DNA of 64,000 nt from positions 1 to 64,000 of the forward strand of contig NZ_NBXB01000034.1 of assembly GCF_003399635.1 (NCBI RefSeq). Reading direction: 5' to 3'. The first letter of the stretch is position 1. Each line of letters starts with the position of its first letter. The stretch is from Subtercola boreus (lineage in GTDB: Bacteria; Actinomycetota; Actinomycetes; Actinomycetales; Microbacteriaceae). The notes under the pieces are model-generated. The model had not been told where the DNA came from, did no database searches, and was given only the letters and a program-made list of their open reading frames with translations. A program made the position numbers and the translations under genes. Shown here piece after piece: positions 25,361 to 35,234 of this stretch.

Positions 25361-26596
25361 TCACCTCACCCGCACCGACAGGCAGGTCACGCAGCCCTCG
25401 AGCTTCTCGTACTCGCTGATGTCGACCGAGATCACCCGGTAGCCGAGGTTCTCGATCAGCTGGGCCGACTCAGGGGCCGATGCCGCCATCAGCACCGTGT
25501 CGTCGCTGAGCTTCACCACGTGGGCGCCGCCCTCTTCGGGCATGCTCAGGAACCGGTCGAAGATCTGGGGATCATCCACCAGCGGCAGGTAGCCGATCAC
25601 CGTGCCGTCGGGCAGCGCCGTGACGGCACTCTTCAGGTGCAGCACCTTCGTCAGCGGCACGGCCACGACCGTGTAGCCGAGCGCGGAGACGATGTGACGC
25701 AGCTGGTGGATGCCCTCGGCATTCGTTCGGCCGCTCCGCCCGACGTAGACGGTCGTTCCGACTTTCAGTACATCGCCGCCGTCGAGTGTTCCGGGCTGGG
25801 CGATGTGCGCGACCTTCAGTCCGAGCTCCCGCACGGTCACCTCGACGGCCTCCGTCTCGGCGACGCGGTGCTCGCTGCCCGGGCTGGTGATCACCGCGAC
25901 ATCGCCGAAGATGATCACGGCGTCTTCGACGAAGACCGAGTCGGCGAGGTCGTCGGCCTGGTCGACCTCGATCGTCGTCCAGCCGGCCTTCTCGAGCACG
26001 TTGACGTACGACTCCCACTGTTCGTCGGCCAGCTCGAGGTCGACGGGGCTCTTCTCGATGTGGGTCACGTGTCCGTCGGCGAGAGTCGCCGCAGGTCTCC
26101 GGATGATCGCCACCCGTCGCTCGGAGACGGCACCCCGGGCATCCGGAGCACCGAGCACGACACCCGCGTAGACCCGTCGGCCCACCGTGGCGGAGGCGAG
26201 GATGACGGCCAGCACGAAGACCAGATTGATGCCGACGAGGGTGCCGACCAGATAGGAGAGAACATCGCCGTCGAGACCCTGGCCCGCGACGAGGAGGGGA
26301 AGGGCCGTGCCGACCAGGGCGCCGAACAGGGCGGCGACCAGCCCGCTGACCAGCGAGAGGTACCAGCTGCCATAGCCGCCCACAGCCGCGAGGATGGCGA
26401 CGAACACGAGCGTGAAGAGCGTCTGGGGCAGAAAGAAAGCGTTCGCGTCGCCGAAGTACTGGGGTTTGAAGCCCTGCACCATGAAGAACGCGAGCAGGAC
26501 GACGAGATGGGCGATCGCCGCGACGACCACGGCCGTGAGGGCCGAGGCGAGAAGCGGACGGGCGCCGAACAGCGGCGGGGTGGGGTCGAGAGGCAT
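25361..26596 (-). CDS. Dimethylarginine dimethylaminohydrolase (DDAH) fused to an N-terminal four-helix membrane domain
   Basis: About 411 residues. The first 150 form four hydrophobic helices (about 16-40, 56-73, 78-104, 115-138). Residues 160-411 are a complete amidinotransferase-fold DDAH: RRPAATLADG, SVFVEDAVIIFGDVAVITSPGSEHR, GTLDGGDVLKVG, VLHLKSAVTALPDGT (catalytic His), and a terminal EGCVTCLSV holding the catalytic Cys. DDAH converts methylated arginines to citrulline plus methylamine. The start is taken as ATG 26596 after an AGGG; GTG 26623 is possible. A membrane anchor is unusual for DDAH, which is normally soluble and about 255 residues. The helices could instead be a transport-like or sensing module. 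Confidence 0.82.
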   Translation of the reverse strand: MPLDPTPPLFGARPLLASALTAVVVAAIAHLVVLLAFFMVQGFKPQYFGDANAFFLPQTLFTLVFVAILAAVGGYGSWYLSLVSGLVAALFGALVGTALPLLVAGQGLDGDVLSYLVGTLVGINLVFVLAVILASATVGRRVYAGVVLGAPDARGAVSERRVAIIRRPAATLADGHVTHIEKSPVDLELADEQWESYVNVLEKAGWTTIEVDQADDLADSVFVEDAVIIFGDVAVITSPGSEHRVAETEAVEVTVRELGLKVAHIAQPGTLDGGDVLKVGTTVYVGRSGRTNAEGIHQLRHIVSALGYTVVAVPLTKVLHLKSAVTALPDGTVIGYLPLVDDPQIFDRFLSMPEEGGAHVVKLSDDTVLMAASAPESAQLIENLGYRVISVDISEYEKLEGCVTCLSVRVR

Positions 26597-26710
26597 GCCT
26601 CCGACCCTAGCGGCTCCCGCCACGGCCGGGCATCAGCCGCAATTCAGGCAGGAGCGGCCGCCGAGGTGGACCCGTCGATGGCTGCCCGCCCTGCCTGAAA
26701 TACTGCCGCC

Positions 26711-26785
26711 CGCCGCCGGCCGCCCGCTGCCCGCTGCCCGCCGCGCGCCGCCGGCCGCCCGCTGCCGGCCGCCGCCGGCCGCCCG
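26711..26785. repeat. GC-only tandem-like repeats between purH and the DDAH gene
   Basis: This stretch is almost purely G and C. The 21-mer that begins CGCCGCCGGCCGCCCG occurs identically at 26711-26731 and 26746-26766. Its first 16 bases occur again at 26770-26785, separated by CCCGCTG-like units. It lies directly after the purH stop on the minus strand, where it could form strong structure. No ORF is convincing here. Confidence 0.8.
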
Positions 26786-26807
26786 CCGCCCGCTGCCGGC
26801 TGCCGGC

Positions 26808-28451
26808 TCAGTGGAAGAAGTGCCGCTCCCCGGTGAAGTACATCGTGACGCCCGCGTTCTGCGCGGCCTCGATGACCTCGGAGTCGCGCACGGAGCCGCC
26901 CGGCTGCACGACGGCGCGCACCCCGGCGTCGAGCAGCACCTGCAGGCCGTCGGCGAAGGGGAAGAACGCGTCACTCGCGGCGACGGAGCCGGCTGCACGC
27001 GTGCCCGCCCGGCTCACCGCGAGATGGCAGGAGTCGACCCGGTTGACCTGTCCCATGCCGACACCGACGGAGGCGCCGTTCTGCGCCAACAGGATCGCGT
27101 TGGACTTGACCGACCGGCAGGCCTTCCATGCGAAGACCAGGTCGCTCAGGGTGTCGGCATCGGCTGGCTCGCCGGAGACGAGCTGCCAGGCGTCGGTGGT
27201 GTAGTCGACGAAACCGTCGGAGGTCTGCATCAGCACACCCCCGCTGATCTGCTTCAGCTCCACAGCGGGCCGCGCGTATTCGGCTGGCAGACGGAGGATG
27301 CGGAGGTTCTTCTTCGTCTGGAGGAGCTTCAGGGCATCCGGTTCGAAATCCGGTGCGACCAGCACCTCGGTGAAGATCTCCTGCACGGTCTCGGCCATGC
27401 CGAGCGTCACCGTGCGGTTGGCCGCGATGACCCCGCCGAACGCCGAGACCGGGTCGCACTCGTGCGCTCGGAGGTGCGCAGAAGCGATCGGATCGAGCGC
27501 TGTGGACGAGGAGACTGCTATTCCACAGGGGTTCGCGTGCTTGATGATGGCGACGGCCGGCTCGGCGAAATCCCAGGCTGCCCGAACCGCAGCGTCAGCG
27601 TCGACGAAGTTGTTGTACGACATCTCCTTGCCGTTCAACTGCTCGGCCTGGGCGATTCCGTGGCCGTGCGGCTCGAGGTAGAGCGCCGCCCGCTGGTGCG
27701 AGTTCTCCCCGTAGCGGAGGGTGTGGGCGAGCGAGACGCTCCGCTCGACGAGCTTCGGAAAGCCGCTCTCGGGCAGCGGGGCGGCCGGGTCGAACACGCC
27801 ATCCGACGGCAGCGCACTGGCACCGAGCTGCTCAGCGAACCACGTCGCCACTCCGGTGTCGTAGGCCGCGGTGTGGGCGAAGGCTGTGGCCGCGAGGCGT
27901 CGGCGCGTTTCGAGCGAGGTGCCGCCCGAGGTGAGAGCCTCAACGATCTGCGGGTAGGTGTTCGGCGACACGGCGATGGCCACATTGGCGTGGTTCTTGG
28001 CCGATGCCCGCACCAGCGCGGGGCCGCCGATGTCGATCTGTTCGATGACGTCGTCGGGAGCTGCACCGCTCGCGACCGTCTCGCTGAAGGGGTAGAGGTT
28101 CACGACCACCAGCTGGAACGCCTGGATCTCGAGCTCCTGCAGCTGCGCGATGTGCGACTCAAGCCGAAGGTCGGCGAGGATCCCGGCATGCACCGAAGGG
28201 TGCAGCGTCTTGACCCGGCCGTCGAGCGACTCGGGGAATCCGGTGATCGAGGAGACCTCGGTGACGGCGAACCCCGCTGCAGCGATGGTCTTCGCCGTCG
28301 AACCGGTCGAGACGATCTCGACGCCTGCCGCACTGAGCGCCCCGGCGAATTCGACGAGGCCCGACTTGTCGCTCACCGAGACGAGCGCGCGCCTGATCTC
28401 GATCTGGTCGCGGTGGTGGAAATCGGCGGGGTCGTGGCGTGGGCCGCTCAT
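26808..28451 (-). CDS. purH: Bifunctional AICAR formyltransferase / IMP cyclohydrolase
   Basis: A 547-aa enzyme performing the last two steps of de novo IMP synthesis. The N-terminal MGS-like cyclohydrolase domain has [17 protein letters not shown] and [13 protein letters not shown]. The AICAR formyltransferase part has [25 protein letters not shown] (catalytic Lys-His) and [13 protein letters not shown] 28451 overlaps the purN stop (ATGA). The full-length product ends TGERHFFH, typical for the family. ZMP, its substrate, is the metabolite linked to the riboswitch at glyA. Confidence 0.97.
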   Translation of the reverse strand: MSGPRHDPADFHHRDQIEIRRALVSVSDKSGLVEFAGALSAAGVEIVSTGSTAKTIAAAGFAVTEVSSITGFPESLDGRVKTLHPSVHAGILADLRLESHIAQLQELEIQAFQLVVVNLYPFSETVASGAAPDDVIEQIDIGGPALVRASAKNHANVAIAVSPNTYPQIVEALTSGGTSLETRRRLAATAFAHTAAYDTGVATWFAEQLGASALPSDGVFDPAAPLPESGFPKLVERSVSLAHTLRYGENSHQRAALYLEPHGHGIAQAEQLNGKEMSYNNFVDADAAVRAAWDFAEPAVAIIKHANPCGIAVSSSTALDPIASAHLRAHECDPVSAFGGVIAANRTVTLGMAETVQEIFTEVLVAPDFEPDALKLLQTKKNLRILRLPAEYARPAVELKQISGGVLMQTSDGFVDYTTDAWQLVSGEPADADTLSDLVFAWKACRSVKSNAILLAQNGASVGVGMGQVNRVDSCHLAVSRAGTRAAGSVAASDAFFPFADGLQVLLDAGVRAVVQPGGSVRDSEVIEAAQNAGVTMYFTGERHFFH

Positions 28452-29062
28452 GGTGTCGTGGCACTCCTGTTGGTGTGATGGATGGCGGCCAGACGGATCC
28501 GGTCGGTGGCGATGTCGAGCACGGTCTGCACCAGCAGGTCGCGTTCGATGGTCTTGATGCGCTCCTGGAGCACGTGCTCGGTGTCGCCCGCCAGCACGGG
28601 AACGGCGCGCTGCACGAGAGTGGGCCCGGTGTCGACGCCTTCGTCGACGATGTGCACGGTGACACCCGTCTCACGGGCACCGGCGGCCAGGGCATCCCGA
28701 ATCGCGTGCGCACCGGGGAACAGCGGCAAGAGTGCGGGATGCGTGTTGATCAGGTTCGGCGACAGCGCGGCGACCACCCGCGGGGGCAGGATGCGCATGA
28801 ACCCTGCACAGACCACCAGATCGGGCGACCACTGCCGGATCTCGGCCAGCAGCTCGTCACCCCACTCGGCCCGGTTCGTGAAGGCCGACGGCAGCACGGT
28901 GAAACGCGGCACGCCGAAGTGCTCGGCGTGCTCGAGGCCCGGCGCCTCGGTGTCGGAACCCACGGCCACGATGCGGGCCGGGAAGTCGGCGTCCGAGGTC
29001 GCTTCGAGCAGCGCACGGAGGTTCGAACCCCCGCCGGAGATCAGAACGACAATCGACAGCAC
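28448..29062 (-). CDS. purN: Phosphoribosylglycinamide formyltransferase
   Basis: A 204-aa folate-dependent GAR transformylase. It shows [17 protein letters not shown] at the N terminus, [19 protein letters not shown] with the catalytic Asn/His pair, and [18 protein letters not shown] with the catalytic Asp. The start is GTG 29062. The stop overlaps purH. It lies nine bases after the perM-like gene on the same strand, the same sucD-perM-purN-purH order as in mycobacteria. Confidence 0.96.
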   Translation of the reverse strand: MLSIVVLISGGGSNLRALLEATSDADFPARIVAVGSDTEAPGLEHAEHFGVPRFTVLPSAFTNRAEWGDELLAEIRQWSPDLVVCAGFMRILPPRVVAALSPNLINTHPALLPLFPGAHAIRDALAAGARETGVTVHIVDEGVDTGPTLVQRAVPVLAGDTEHVLQERIKTIERDLLVQTVLDIATDRIRLAAIHHTNRSATTP

Positions 29063-29071
29063 TCAGACAGA

Positions 29072-30475
29072 CTAACGCAGCGGCGCGCTGCCCGATGGTG
29101 ATGCGGGCGGCGCGGAGCTCGCGGAGCTGCTGGCCGTGGGGGTGCTGGTGGCCTTGCCGTTGTTGGTGCTGGTGCCGCGGGTGTCGCTGCCGCGAGCGCT
29201 GCCGTTCGTCCGTCGCCCCGGAAGCTCGACGCCGCTGGCCAGCAGCCCCACCGTGGCCGAGACGCCGAACACGATGAACGACCAGAGCCAGACCGCACCG
29301 GGATCCGGGCCGACTACAGCGAGGCGCCCGGGGCCCGCTGCGCCGCCCGACCAGAGGGCGAGCACGGCGAGGATGCTCGCCGCGACGATCCCGATGCCGA
29401 AACCTGTGCCGATCATCCGTGCCGCCGAGGTTCCGGCACTGGCACCGGCCTTGGCACCGGCACCGGCACCGTGAGGCTGCCCACCGGCGCCCGCACCGGG
29501 GGCAACGAGCCGCGGCCGAAGCGCCACAGCGATGACGAACCCGATCGCGACCGGCAGCACGAGAACGGCGTAGCCGAGCGGTGACGACTGCGGCAGCGCT
29601 CCGAACAGCGGAAGCGACGGCAGGAGGCCCACGTCAGTGCCGAGCGGAGAGATCGATGACCCGGCTCCCAGCGCGAAACCGGGACCGACGAACCAGCTGG
29701 CCGCCCACACCACGGCGTTCGGCAGCAGGGCGAGCTGGCCGAGCGTGAGCGCGGCTCCCCCGCCGATACCCGATCCGAGGGATTCGTAGAGCGAGATCAC
29801 GCTCGAGTAGTGCACCAGCAGCCCCGCGGTCACCGCCAGCGCACCGACGGCGACCATCGCAGCGACCACGATCGCTCCGCCGCGGAGGGCAACGGCCACG
29901 AACGGCCGGGCCGCCGCGGCCATCCGCTCCCACTGCCGCAGGAACCACCCCGCGAGAGGACTCTGCTGCCGGGTGAGGCTCGCCGCAGCGCCGATGACCA
30001 TGCCGAGCCCGTAGACCGCCGGCACGAGGAGCACGGCCTGCCAGAACGATGGCACGGCCCCCGGGGTCTCTGCACTCAGCCAGGCGAGCGCGCCCAACAC
30101 TCCGACCGTGGCGACGCCGACGACCAGCCCGAGTACAGGATGCGGGGAGAAGCCGAGCCGGAGCCCGGAACGACGGCCGAGGAAGGCGGTCAGCACGGCG
30201 AACCCGAGTGGGGCGATACCCACCACGAACGGTGTCGCCGCGCCGTCGAGGGCGAGCCGGGCCGCGAGCGCAGGGTCGAGGGCGAGCTGCAGGTCGACAC
30301 CGTTGCCGAGCATCCAGAGGTCTGCGGATGCTCGCCAGAACACGGTCCAGTCGATGCTGAGGTCGAACTGGGTCGCCCAGAGGATCGTGAGCATCACGAG
30401 CGGGATTCCGATGCCGATTGCGACGGCGATCAGCGCATCGAGCGCGGCGAGGAGTGCGGTGGTGGGGCGGTTCAT
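29072..30475 (-). CDS. DUF6350 (PerM-like) integral membrane protein
   Basis: A 467-aa polytopic membrane protein with roughly ten helices and a disordered Gly/Ser/Ala-rich C-terminal tail (about 425-467). An Ala/Gly-rich loop with GAGAGAKAGASAGTSA lies near residue 350. Its place between sucD and purN is the conserved position of DUF6350, represented by PerM in Mycobacterium tuberculosis, a protein linked to cell division and persistence. The ATG at 30475 follows the preceding stop by a single base (TGATATG), so it is translationally coupled. The biochemical role is unknown. Confidence 0.82.
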   Translation of the reverse strand: MNRPTTALLAALDALIAVAIGIGIPLVMLTILWATQFDLSIDWTVFWRASADLWMLGNGVDLQLALDPALAARLALDGAATPFVVGIAPLGFAVLTAFLGRRSGLRLGFSPHPVLGLVVGVATVGVLGALAWLSAETPGAVPSFWQAVLLVPAVYGLGMVIGAAASLTRQQSPLAGWFLRQWERMAAAARPFVAVALRGGAIVVAAMVAVGALAVTAGLLVHYSSVISLYESLGSGIGGGAALTLGQLALLPNAVVWAASWFVGPGFALGAGSSISPLGTDVGLLPSLPLFGALPQSSPLGYAVLVLPVAIGFVIAVALRPRLVAPGAGAGGQPHGAGAGAKAGASAGTSAARMIGTGFGIGIVAASILAVLALWSGGAAGPGRLAVVGPDPGAVWLWSFIVFGVSATVGLLASGVELPGRRTNGSARGSDTRGTSTNNGKATSTPTASSSASSAPPASPSGSAPLR

Positions 30476-30476
30476 A

Positions 30477-31070
30477 TCAGTGGAACACGATCTTCAGAAG
30501 GATGACGACGAGACCGAGCAGGCCCGTCAGGAAGCCCGCGAGGAGCTTCGCGTGCCAGGCGCCGCCGCGGTCGCCGATGGCGAACCAGCCGAGGGCTCCG
30601 AGCAGGAACACGGGGATGAGCAACGAGAACGCGTAGGCGACGTCCTCCTCGAGCAGCCCGACGGCGCCGACGAGGAGCAGTCCGCACGGAATGATACCGG
30701 CGTAGAGCAGCCCCGACGAGAACCCGATGCTGAACTTCAGCGCTTCGCGCAGGGTGATGCGATCGCGGCCGTGCTTGCCGTAGTGCGCGATGGCCTCGGC
30801 GAAGACATGGGCCGTCCAAAAGACGAGGAGCGTCGGAACAGTGGTTCGCAGGATCTCGAAGTCGGTCTCACCGTCTTCGGCGGTGCCGATGATCGCGCTC
30901 ACCAGCAGGGTGCCGTAGATGGCCTGCGGGGTGACAATGCGGTGCCGGATGCTCTCCCACCGTGTCGGCGGGCGTTTCTCCTCGGCGGCGGCGATGTCGG
31001 CGGCGCGGAGGTCGTCGTCCGCGGCGGCGCGGCTCGCATCAGCTCCCGCTGTCTCCGGCTCAGTCGTCAC
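30477..31070 (-). CDS. Integral membrane protein of unknown function, 197 aa
   Basis: It has an Ala/Glu-rich N-terminal 40 residues, then five likely helices. These begin with IVTPQAIYGTLLVSAIIG and include a charged loop AHVFAEAIAHYGKHGRDRITLREAL followed by FSIGFSSGLLYAGIIPCGLLL. The start is GTG 31070 after GGGAGGGAG. The next gene (DUF6350) begins one base after its stop. I recognise the style as a small VIT-like or DUF membrane protein common next to perM, but cannot name it. Confidence 0.75.
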   Translation of the reverse strand: MTTEPETAGADASRAAADDDLRAADIAAAEEKRPPTRWESIRHRIVTPQAIYGTLLVSAIIGTAEDGETDFEILRTTVPTLLVFWTAHVFAEAIAHYGKHGRDRITLREALKFSIGFSSGLLYAGIIPCGLLLVGAVGLLEEDVAYAFSLLIPVFLLGALGWFAIGDRGGAWHAKLLAGFLTGLLGLVVILLKIVFH

Positions 31071-31177
31071 GCGTCAGGCTCCCTCCCGTTCGGCTGCTTA
31101 AACGTAACGGACGGATGCCCGCCCACCCGTCACGCCTCGCGCGCGCTACCCGATCCGAAGCGTTTCCATCAACAACG

Positions 31178-31210
31178 AAAGGGCCCGCCACCACGAACGG
31201 TGACGGGCCC
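31178..31210 (-). terminator. Terminator after sucD
   Basis: On the minus strand GGGCCCGTCACC and GGTGGCGGGCCC pair over 12 positions (one G-U) with a short loop. They are followed by TTTCGTTGTTG, 15 bases after the sucD stop. Confidence 0.8.
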
Positions 31211-31224
31211 CGGATGCTGCGTGG

Positions 31225-32115
31225 CTAGAGCGCCGCGTAGACCTCGCGCAGCAGCGCAGCAGTCTCGCTCGGCGTCTTGCCGACCTTGACGCCGGCGGCC
31301 TCGAGGGCCAGCTTCTTGCCGTCGGCCGTGCCTGCACCGGAGGAGACAATCGCACCCGCGTGGCCCATCGTCTTGCCCTCGGGGGCGGTGAAGCCGGCGA
31401 CGTAGCCGACGACCGGCTTCGTTACGTGGGCCTTGATGTAGTCCGCCGCACGCTCCTCGGCGTCGCCACCGATCTCGCCGATCATCACGATCGCCTTCGT
31501 CTCGGGGTCGGCCTCGAACGCGGCGAGCGCGTCGATGTGCGTCGTCCCGATGATGGGGTCGCCGCCGATGCCGATCGCGGTCGAGAAACCGAGATCCCGC
31601 AGCTCGTACATCATCTGGTAGGTCAGGGTGCCCGACTTCGAGACCAGGCCGATGGGGCCCTTGCCGGTGATCGTGGCGGGCGTGATGCCGACCAGCGACT
31701 CGCCCGGCGTGATGATGCCGGGGCAGTTCGGGCCGATGATGCGGGTCTTGCCGCCCTTGGCCTTCGCGGTCGCCCAGAACTCCGCGGAGTCCTGGATCGG
31801 GATGCCCTCGGTGATCACGACGACGAGCGGGATCTCGGCCTCGACGGCTTCGAGCACAGCGTCTTTGGCGAACGCCGGCGGGACGAAGACGATCGACACG
31901 TCGGCGCCGGTCTCCGCGATGGCCTCGGCGACAGTGCCGAACACGGGCAGCGAGACGCCGCCGTCGTGCTCGACGGTGGTGCCGGCCTTGCGCGCGTTCA
32001 CGCCGCCGACGATCTTCGTGCCGGCCTTCAGCATGAGGGCGGTGTGCTTGGTGCCCTCACCGCCGGTGATGCCCTGCACGATGACCTTGGAGTCTTTGTT
32101 GAGGAAGATCGACAT
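31225..32115 (-). CDS. sucD: Succinate-CoA ligase, alpha subunit
   Basis: A 296-aa TCA-cycle subunit that binds CoA and carries the phosphohistidine. It has [15 protein letters not shown], the [12 protein letters not shown] loop, [13 protein letters not shown], and [21 protein letters not shown] with the phosphorylated His. ATG 32115 lies 16 bases after the sucC stop; the longer upstream frame overlaps sucC and is not used. It forms a heterodimer with SucC. Confidence 0.97.
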   Translation of the reverse strand: MSIFLNKDSKVIVQGITGGEGTKHTALMLKAGTKIVGGVNARKAGTTVEHDGGVSLPVFGTVAEAIAETGADVSIVFVPPAFAKDAVLEAVEAEIPLVVVITEGIPIQDSAEFWATAKAKGGKTRIIGPNCPGIITPGESLVGITPATITGKGPIGLVSKSGTLTYQMMYELRDLGFSTAIGIGGDPIIGTTHIDALAAFEADPETKAIVMIGEIGGDAEERAADYIKAHVTKPVVGYVAGFTAPEGKTMGHAGAIVSSGAGTADGKKLALEAAGVKVGKTPSETAALLREVYAAL

Positions 32116-32131
32116 TCTTGTTCTGTTCCCT

Positions 32132-33295
32132 TTACTTCGAAGCCAGTTCGGCGGCCTTGGCGGCGCCTTCGTCCATGGTGTCTGCGAGCGAGACGAGCGG
32201 GTTGGCTGCATCGCGGAGGATCTGGCGACCTTCCTCGACCTTGTTGCCGTCGAGACGCACGACGAGGGGCTTCGTGGCGGCGCCCCCCAGGATCTCGAGC
32301 GCCTTCACAATGCCGTTGGCCACAGCGTCGCACGCGGTGATTCCGCCGAAGACGTTGACGAACACGCTCTTGACCTGCGGGTCGCCGAGGATCACGTCGA
32401 GGCCGTTGGCCATCACCTCAGCGGATGCTCCACCACCGATGTCCAGGAAGTTGGCCGGCTTCACACCCTTGAAGTTCTCGCCGGCGTAACTGACGACATC
32501 GAGCGTCGACATGACGAGTCCGGCACCGTTTCCGATGACACCGACTTCGCCGTCGAGCTTGACGTAGTTCAGACCGAGCTTCTTGGCCTTCGCCTCGAGG
32601 GGGTCTTCGGCATCCTGGTCGACAAGCGCTTCGTGGTTCGGGTGGCGGAAGTCGGCGTTCTCGTCGAGCGAGACCTTGCCGTCGAGGGCCACGATGTCGC
32701 CCTCCTCGGTGAGCACGAGCGGGTTGACCTCGACGAGCGTCGCATCCTCGCCCTTGTAGACCTCGTACAGCTTCACGAAGACCGGAGCGACCTTGTCGAC
32801 GAGGTCGGCCGGGAACTTCGCAGCGATCGCGATCTCGGTGGCCTTGGCCAGGTCGACACCCTGCAGCGGGTCGACCTCGATGCGGGCGAGAGCCTCGGGG
32901 CGCTCCACAGCGAGTTCCTCGATCTCCATGCCGCCCTCGAAGCTCGACAGACTGAGGTAGGAGCGGTTCGCGCGGTCGAGCAGCACCGAGAAGTAGTACT
33001 CGCTCTTGATGCGGGCGCCACCGGCGACCATCACGCGCTTGACGGTGTGTCCCTTGATGTCGAGCCCCAGGATCGCCTTCGCGGCCTCCTCGGCCTCGTC
33101 GGGGTTCTTCGCGACCTTGACGCCGCCGGCCTTTCCGCGGCCACCGACCTTCACCTGCGCCTTGACGACCGTCACGCCGCCGAGCTTCTCCGCTGCGGCG
33201 CGCACCTCTTCAGGGGTGTCGGCGATGATTCCCGGAAGGACCGGTACGCCGTAGCTCTCGAAGAGGTCTCTGGCCTGATATTCAAATAGATCCAC
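32132..33295 (-). CDS. sucC: Succinate-CoA ligase, beta subunit
   Basis: A 387-aa ATP-grasp subunit. Marks are the N-terminal [35 protein letters not shown], the ADP-binding region, [19 protein letters not shown], and [17 protein letters not shown] near the CoA-ligase domain. The start is GTG 33295. A possible -10, TATCAT, lies at about 33365-33360 on the minus strand, and a palindrome at 33385-33402 overlaps the corresponding -35 region. Confidence 0.97.
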   Translation of the reverse strand: MDLFEYQARDLFESYGVPVLPGIIADTPEEVRAAAEKLGGVTVVKAQVKVGGRGKAGGVKVAKNPDEAEEAAKAILGLDIKGHTVKRVMVAGGARIKSEYYFSVLLDRANRSYLSLSSFEGGMEIEELAVERPEALARIEVDPLQGVDLAKATEIAIAAKFPADLVDKVAPVFVKLYEVYKGEDATLVEVNPLVLTEEGDIVALDGKVSLDENADFRHPNHEALVDQDAEDPLEAKAKKLGLNYVKLDGEVGVIGNGAGLVMSTLDVVSYAGENFKGVKPANFLDIGGGASAEVMANGLDVILGDPQVKSVFVNVFGGITACDAVANGIVKALEILGGAATKPLVVRLDGNKVEEGRQILRDAANPLVSLADTMDEGAAKAAELASK

Positions 33296-33384
33296 GCTTG
33301 CTCATCCCATCAGCATGCGAAGCTCCCGCCACGCACGCGTTGCCTGGTTTCCGTCGAAAATGATAGCCGGATGCCCTGCTCATG

Positions 33385-33415
33385 TGTCTTGAGATCGAGA
33401 CATCTGGACCGTCTC
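33385..33415. promoter_or_regulatory. Operator-like nested palindromes between sucC and the surface-protein gene
   Basis: TGTCTTGAGATCGAGACA (33385-33402) is an imperfect palindrome with five-base perfect outer arms. GAGAC (33397-33401) also pairs with GTCTC (33411-33415) nine bases on. It sits in the 217-bp divergent intergenic region, close to the predicted -35 of sucCD. No regulator is known; the assignment is inferred from symmetry and place. Confidence 0.4.
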
Positions 33416-33512
33416 AAAGCCTACCCCTCCACAAGGGCGCGGTTTGGCGAACTGTCCACAGATCCCGTCGCGGCGCCGCGCAGGCGTCGGCAGGCACGGC
33501 AGTCTTTCCGGC

Positions 33513-35225
33513 ATGAACCGACTGAAACGACTCATCGCCCTCTCCCTGACCGCACTCGTGGCGGCCGCGCTCACCCTCACCGGTGTCCTCATCCTTGCCC
33601 CTCCTGCGAATGCACTGCCCGTCGTCGGGCACGGCTTCGGGCACACGTGGAGGGTCGACGGCCGCTCCTGGCTCGGTTCGCACCGGCTCTCCGACGGCAA
33701 TCTCGGTCTCTGCCTGCAGGTGCAGAACGCGCCGCCCGAGGGTACCGACGTGCAGTACCAGCTGGGCAACAGCCAGGGCTGGGTTTCCGCCGACGACGCA
33801 GCCCGACTCGCCTACATCGCCCGCCGGTGGTCGACCGAGCCCTACGGTGACGTCGCAGCCGCGGCGCAACTCGCCACGTGGGCCATCACGGGGCTGGGCG
33901 CCCATGACATGGGTTGGTACGCCCAACGGGCGAATGAAGACGCGGGGGTGGTGCTCGCCCGTGCCACCCACATGCGGGAGACGATGGATGCTCCGTTCGG
34001 AGCGTCCCGCGGTGTGACCGCCAAGCTGACCCTCGCCCTCTCCGATGCTACCGCGGGCTCGGTCCGGAGCGACGTGGTGGTCGACTACCTGAACGGCGGA
34101 CCGACGCGCCTTCCCTCGGGCACCCGCACCGGCACCCTGACGCTCACCGGGGCGAGCTTCGCTGACGGGTCCACCGTGAAGCAGGTGCGGAACGGCCAGA
34201 CCCTCCCCCTCACCCCGTCGGAGGGAACCGCGCTGAGCGACGTGACCGCCGACGTCGTCTACACAGACCTCGGCTACGGTGACGCGTTCTACGTAGCGAA
34301 GGCGCCGGCAGGTGTGCAGAGCCTCCTGGTACCGCCGCCCGGCGGCCTCACGGCTGGGGCGCACGCCCACGGGGGTGAGATCTCACCGCTGCCGTTCGCC
34401 CCGGCGGTGCAGACCCAGACGAGTTCGACGGAGGCCCTGGTCGGGGCGCACCTGTTCGATTCACTGGAGCTCGGTCTTGCGAAGGTGCCCAAGCTGACTG
34501 CCGATGACACGTCGACCGCTGATGACATGCCGGTCTCTGCCGGAACGCTGCCCGCCGACGAAACGCCACCTGCTGACGAACCCCTCCTGCCGACGACCCT
34601 CTCGGAGTGGGGCGTCTACCGCGATGAGGAGGGCGCACTCCAACCTGTGCCCGTCACTGTACGGAGCACACTGTGGGGGCCGTTCCGCGAGCAGCCGACG
34701 CTGCAGGCAGCGGTACCACCGGGCGCCGCAGCCGTCTGCACGGTCGCCGTGCTCGCCGACAATGGCCCGGGGAGCTATCGCACGCCTGACTGCATTCTGC
34801 CCGCCGAAGGTTTCTACGTCTGGACGGAGACGATCGACCCAGCGGACACTCCCGTGTCGAAGGGCGGCGGCCGCATCCGGCCCTGGTCATCACCCTTCGG
34901 AGCTGCCACGGAGGTGACTCTCGCTGTCACTCCACCTCCGCCGCCCGTCGTCACCGAGACTCCCCCTCCGGTTCCGCCGCTGCCGCCGGTCGCTCCGACA
35001 CCGTCTGGCACGGCGCCGCCGACGGCGACTCCCGGGCCTCCGAGCCCGAAAGCAACACCTCCGATGCCAGGCAGCGGCCGGGACGCCGACGCGACGCTCG
35101 CATCCACGGGGCGGCAGGCTGACGCTGTGACCCCGTGGCTCGCTGGCGGTCTTGCCTTCGTCGTGCTCGGTGCAGCGGCCGTCGGAATGCTCGCGCTCCA
35201 GAGTGCTCGCAGGCGTCGCCTCTAG
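33513..35225 (+). CDS. Cell-surface protein with thioester (TQXA-like) domain and LAxTG sortase signal
   Basis: A 570-aa exported protein. The signal peptide MNRLKRLIALSLTALVAAAL ends near ANALP. The mature start contains GHTWRVDG, then NLGLCLQV with a lone Cys and AAQLATWAITG, resembling the Cys and TQxA blocks of thioester domains that attach covalently to surfaces. A variable middle follows, then a Pro-rich wall spacer (about 480-530). The C terminus is LASTG, a hydrophobic helix and RRRR, the LAxTG signal preferred by actinobacterial sortase E. It is likely cell-wall anchored. The second thioester residue is Gln but the motif reads AQ, not TQ, so reactivity is uncertain. The start is ATG 33513. 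Confidence 0.8.
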   Translation: MNRLKRLIALSLTALVAAALTLTGVLILAPPANALPVVGHGFGHTWRVDGRSWLGSHRLSDGNLGLCLQVQNAPPEGTDVQYQLGNSQGWVSADDAARLAYIARRWSTEPYGDVAAAAQLATWAITGLGAHDMGWYAQRANEDAGVVLARATHMRETMDAPFGASRGVTAKLTLALSDATAGSVRSDVVVDYLNGGPTRLPSGTRTGTLTLTGASFADGSTVKQVRNGQTLPLTPSEGTALSDVTADVVYTDLGYGDAFYVAKAPAGVQSLLVPPPGGLTAGAHAHGGEISPLPFAPAVQTQTSSTEALVGAHLFDSLELGLAKVPKLTADDTSTADDMPVSAGTLPADETPPADEPLLPTTLSEWGVYRDEEGALQPVPVTVRSTLWGPFREQPTLQAAVPPGAAAVCTVAVLADNGPGSYRTPDCILPAEGFYVWTETIDPADTPVSKGGGRIRPWSSPFGAATEVTLAVTPPPPPVVTETPPPVPPLPPVAPTPSGTAPPTATPGPPSPKATPPMPGSGRDADATLASTGRQADAVTPWLAGGLAFVVLGAAAVGMLALQSARRRRL

Positions 35226-35234
35226 GCTTCAACA

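Noticed and set aside
21723-26596. Exporter plus DDAH as part of a natural-product cluster
   Set aside because: No biosynthetic core enzymes (NRPS, PKS, RiPP or terpene) lie nearby. The neighbours are housekeeping genes.
26711-26785. Possible CRISPR array in the GC-rich repeats
   Set aside because: The units are short, unevenly spaced and have no unique spacers. No cas genes are near.
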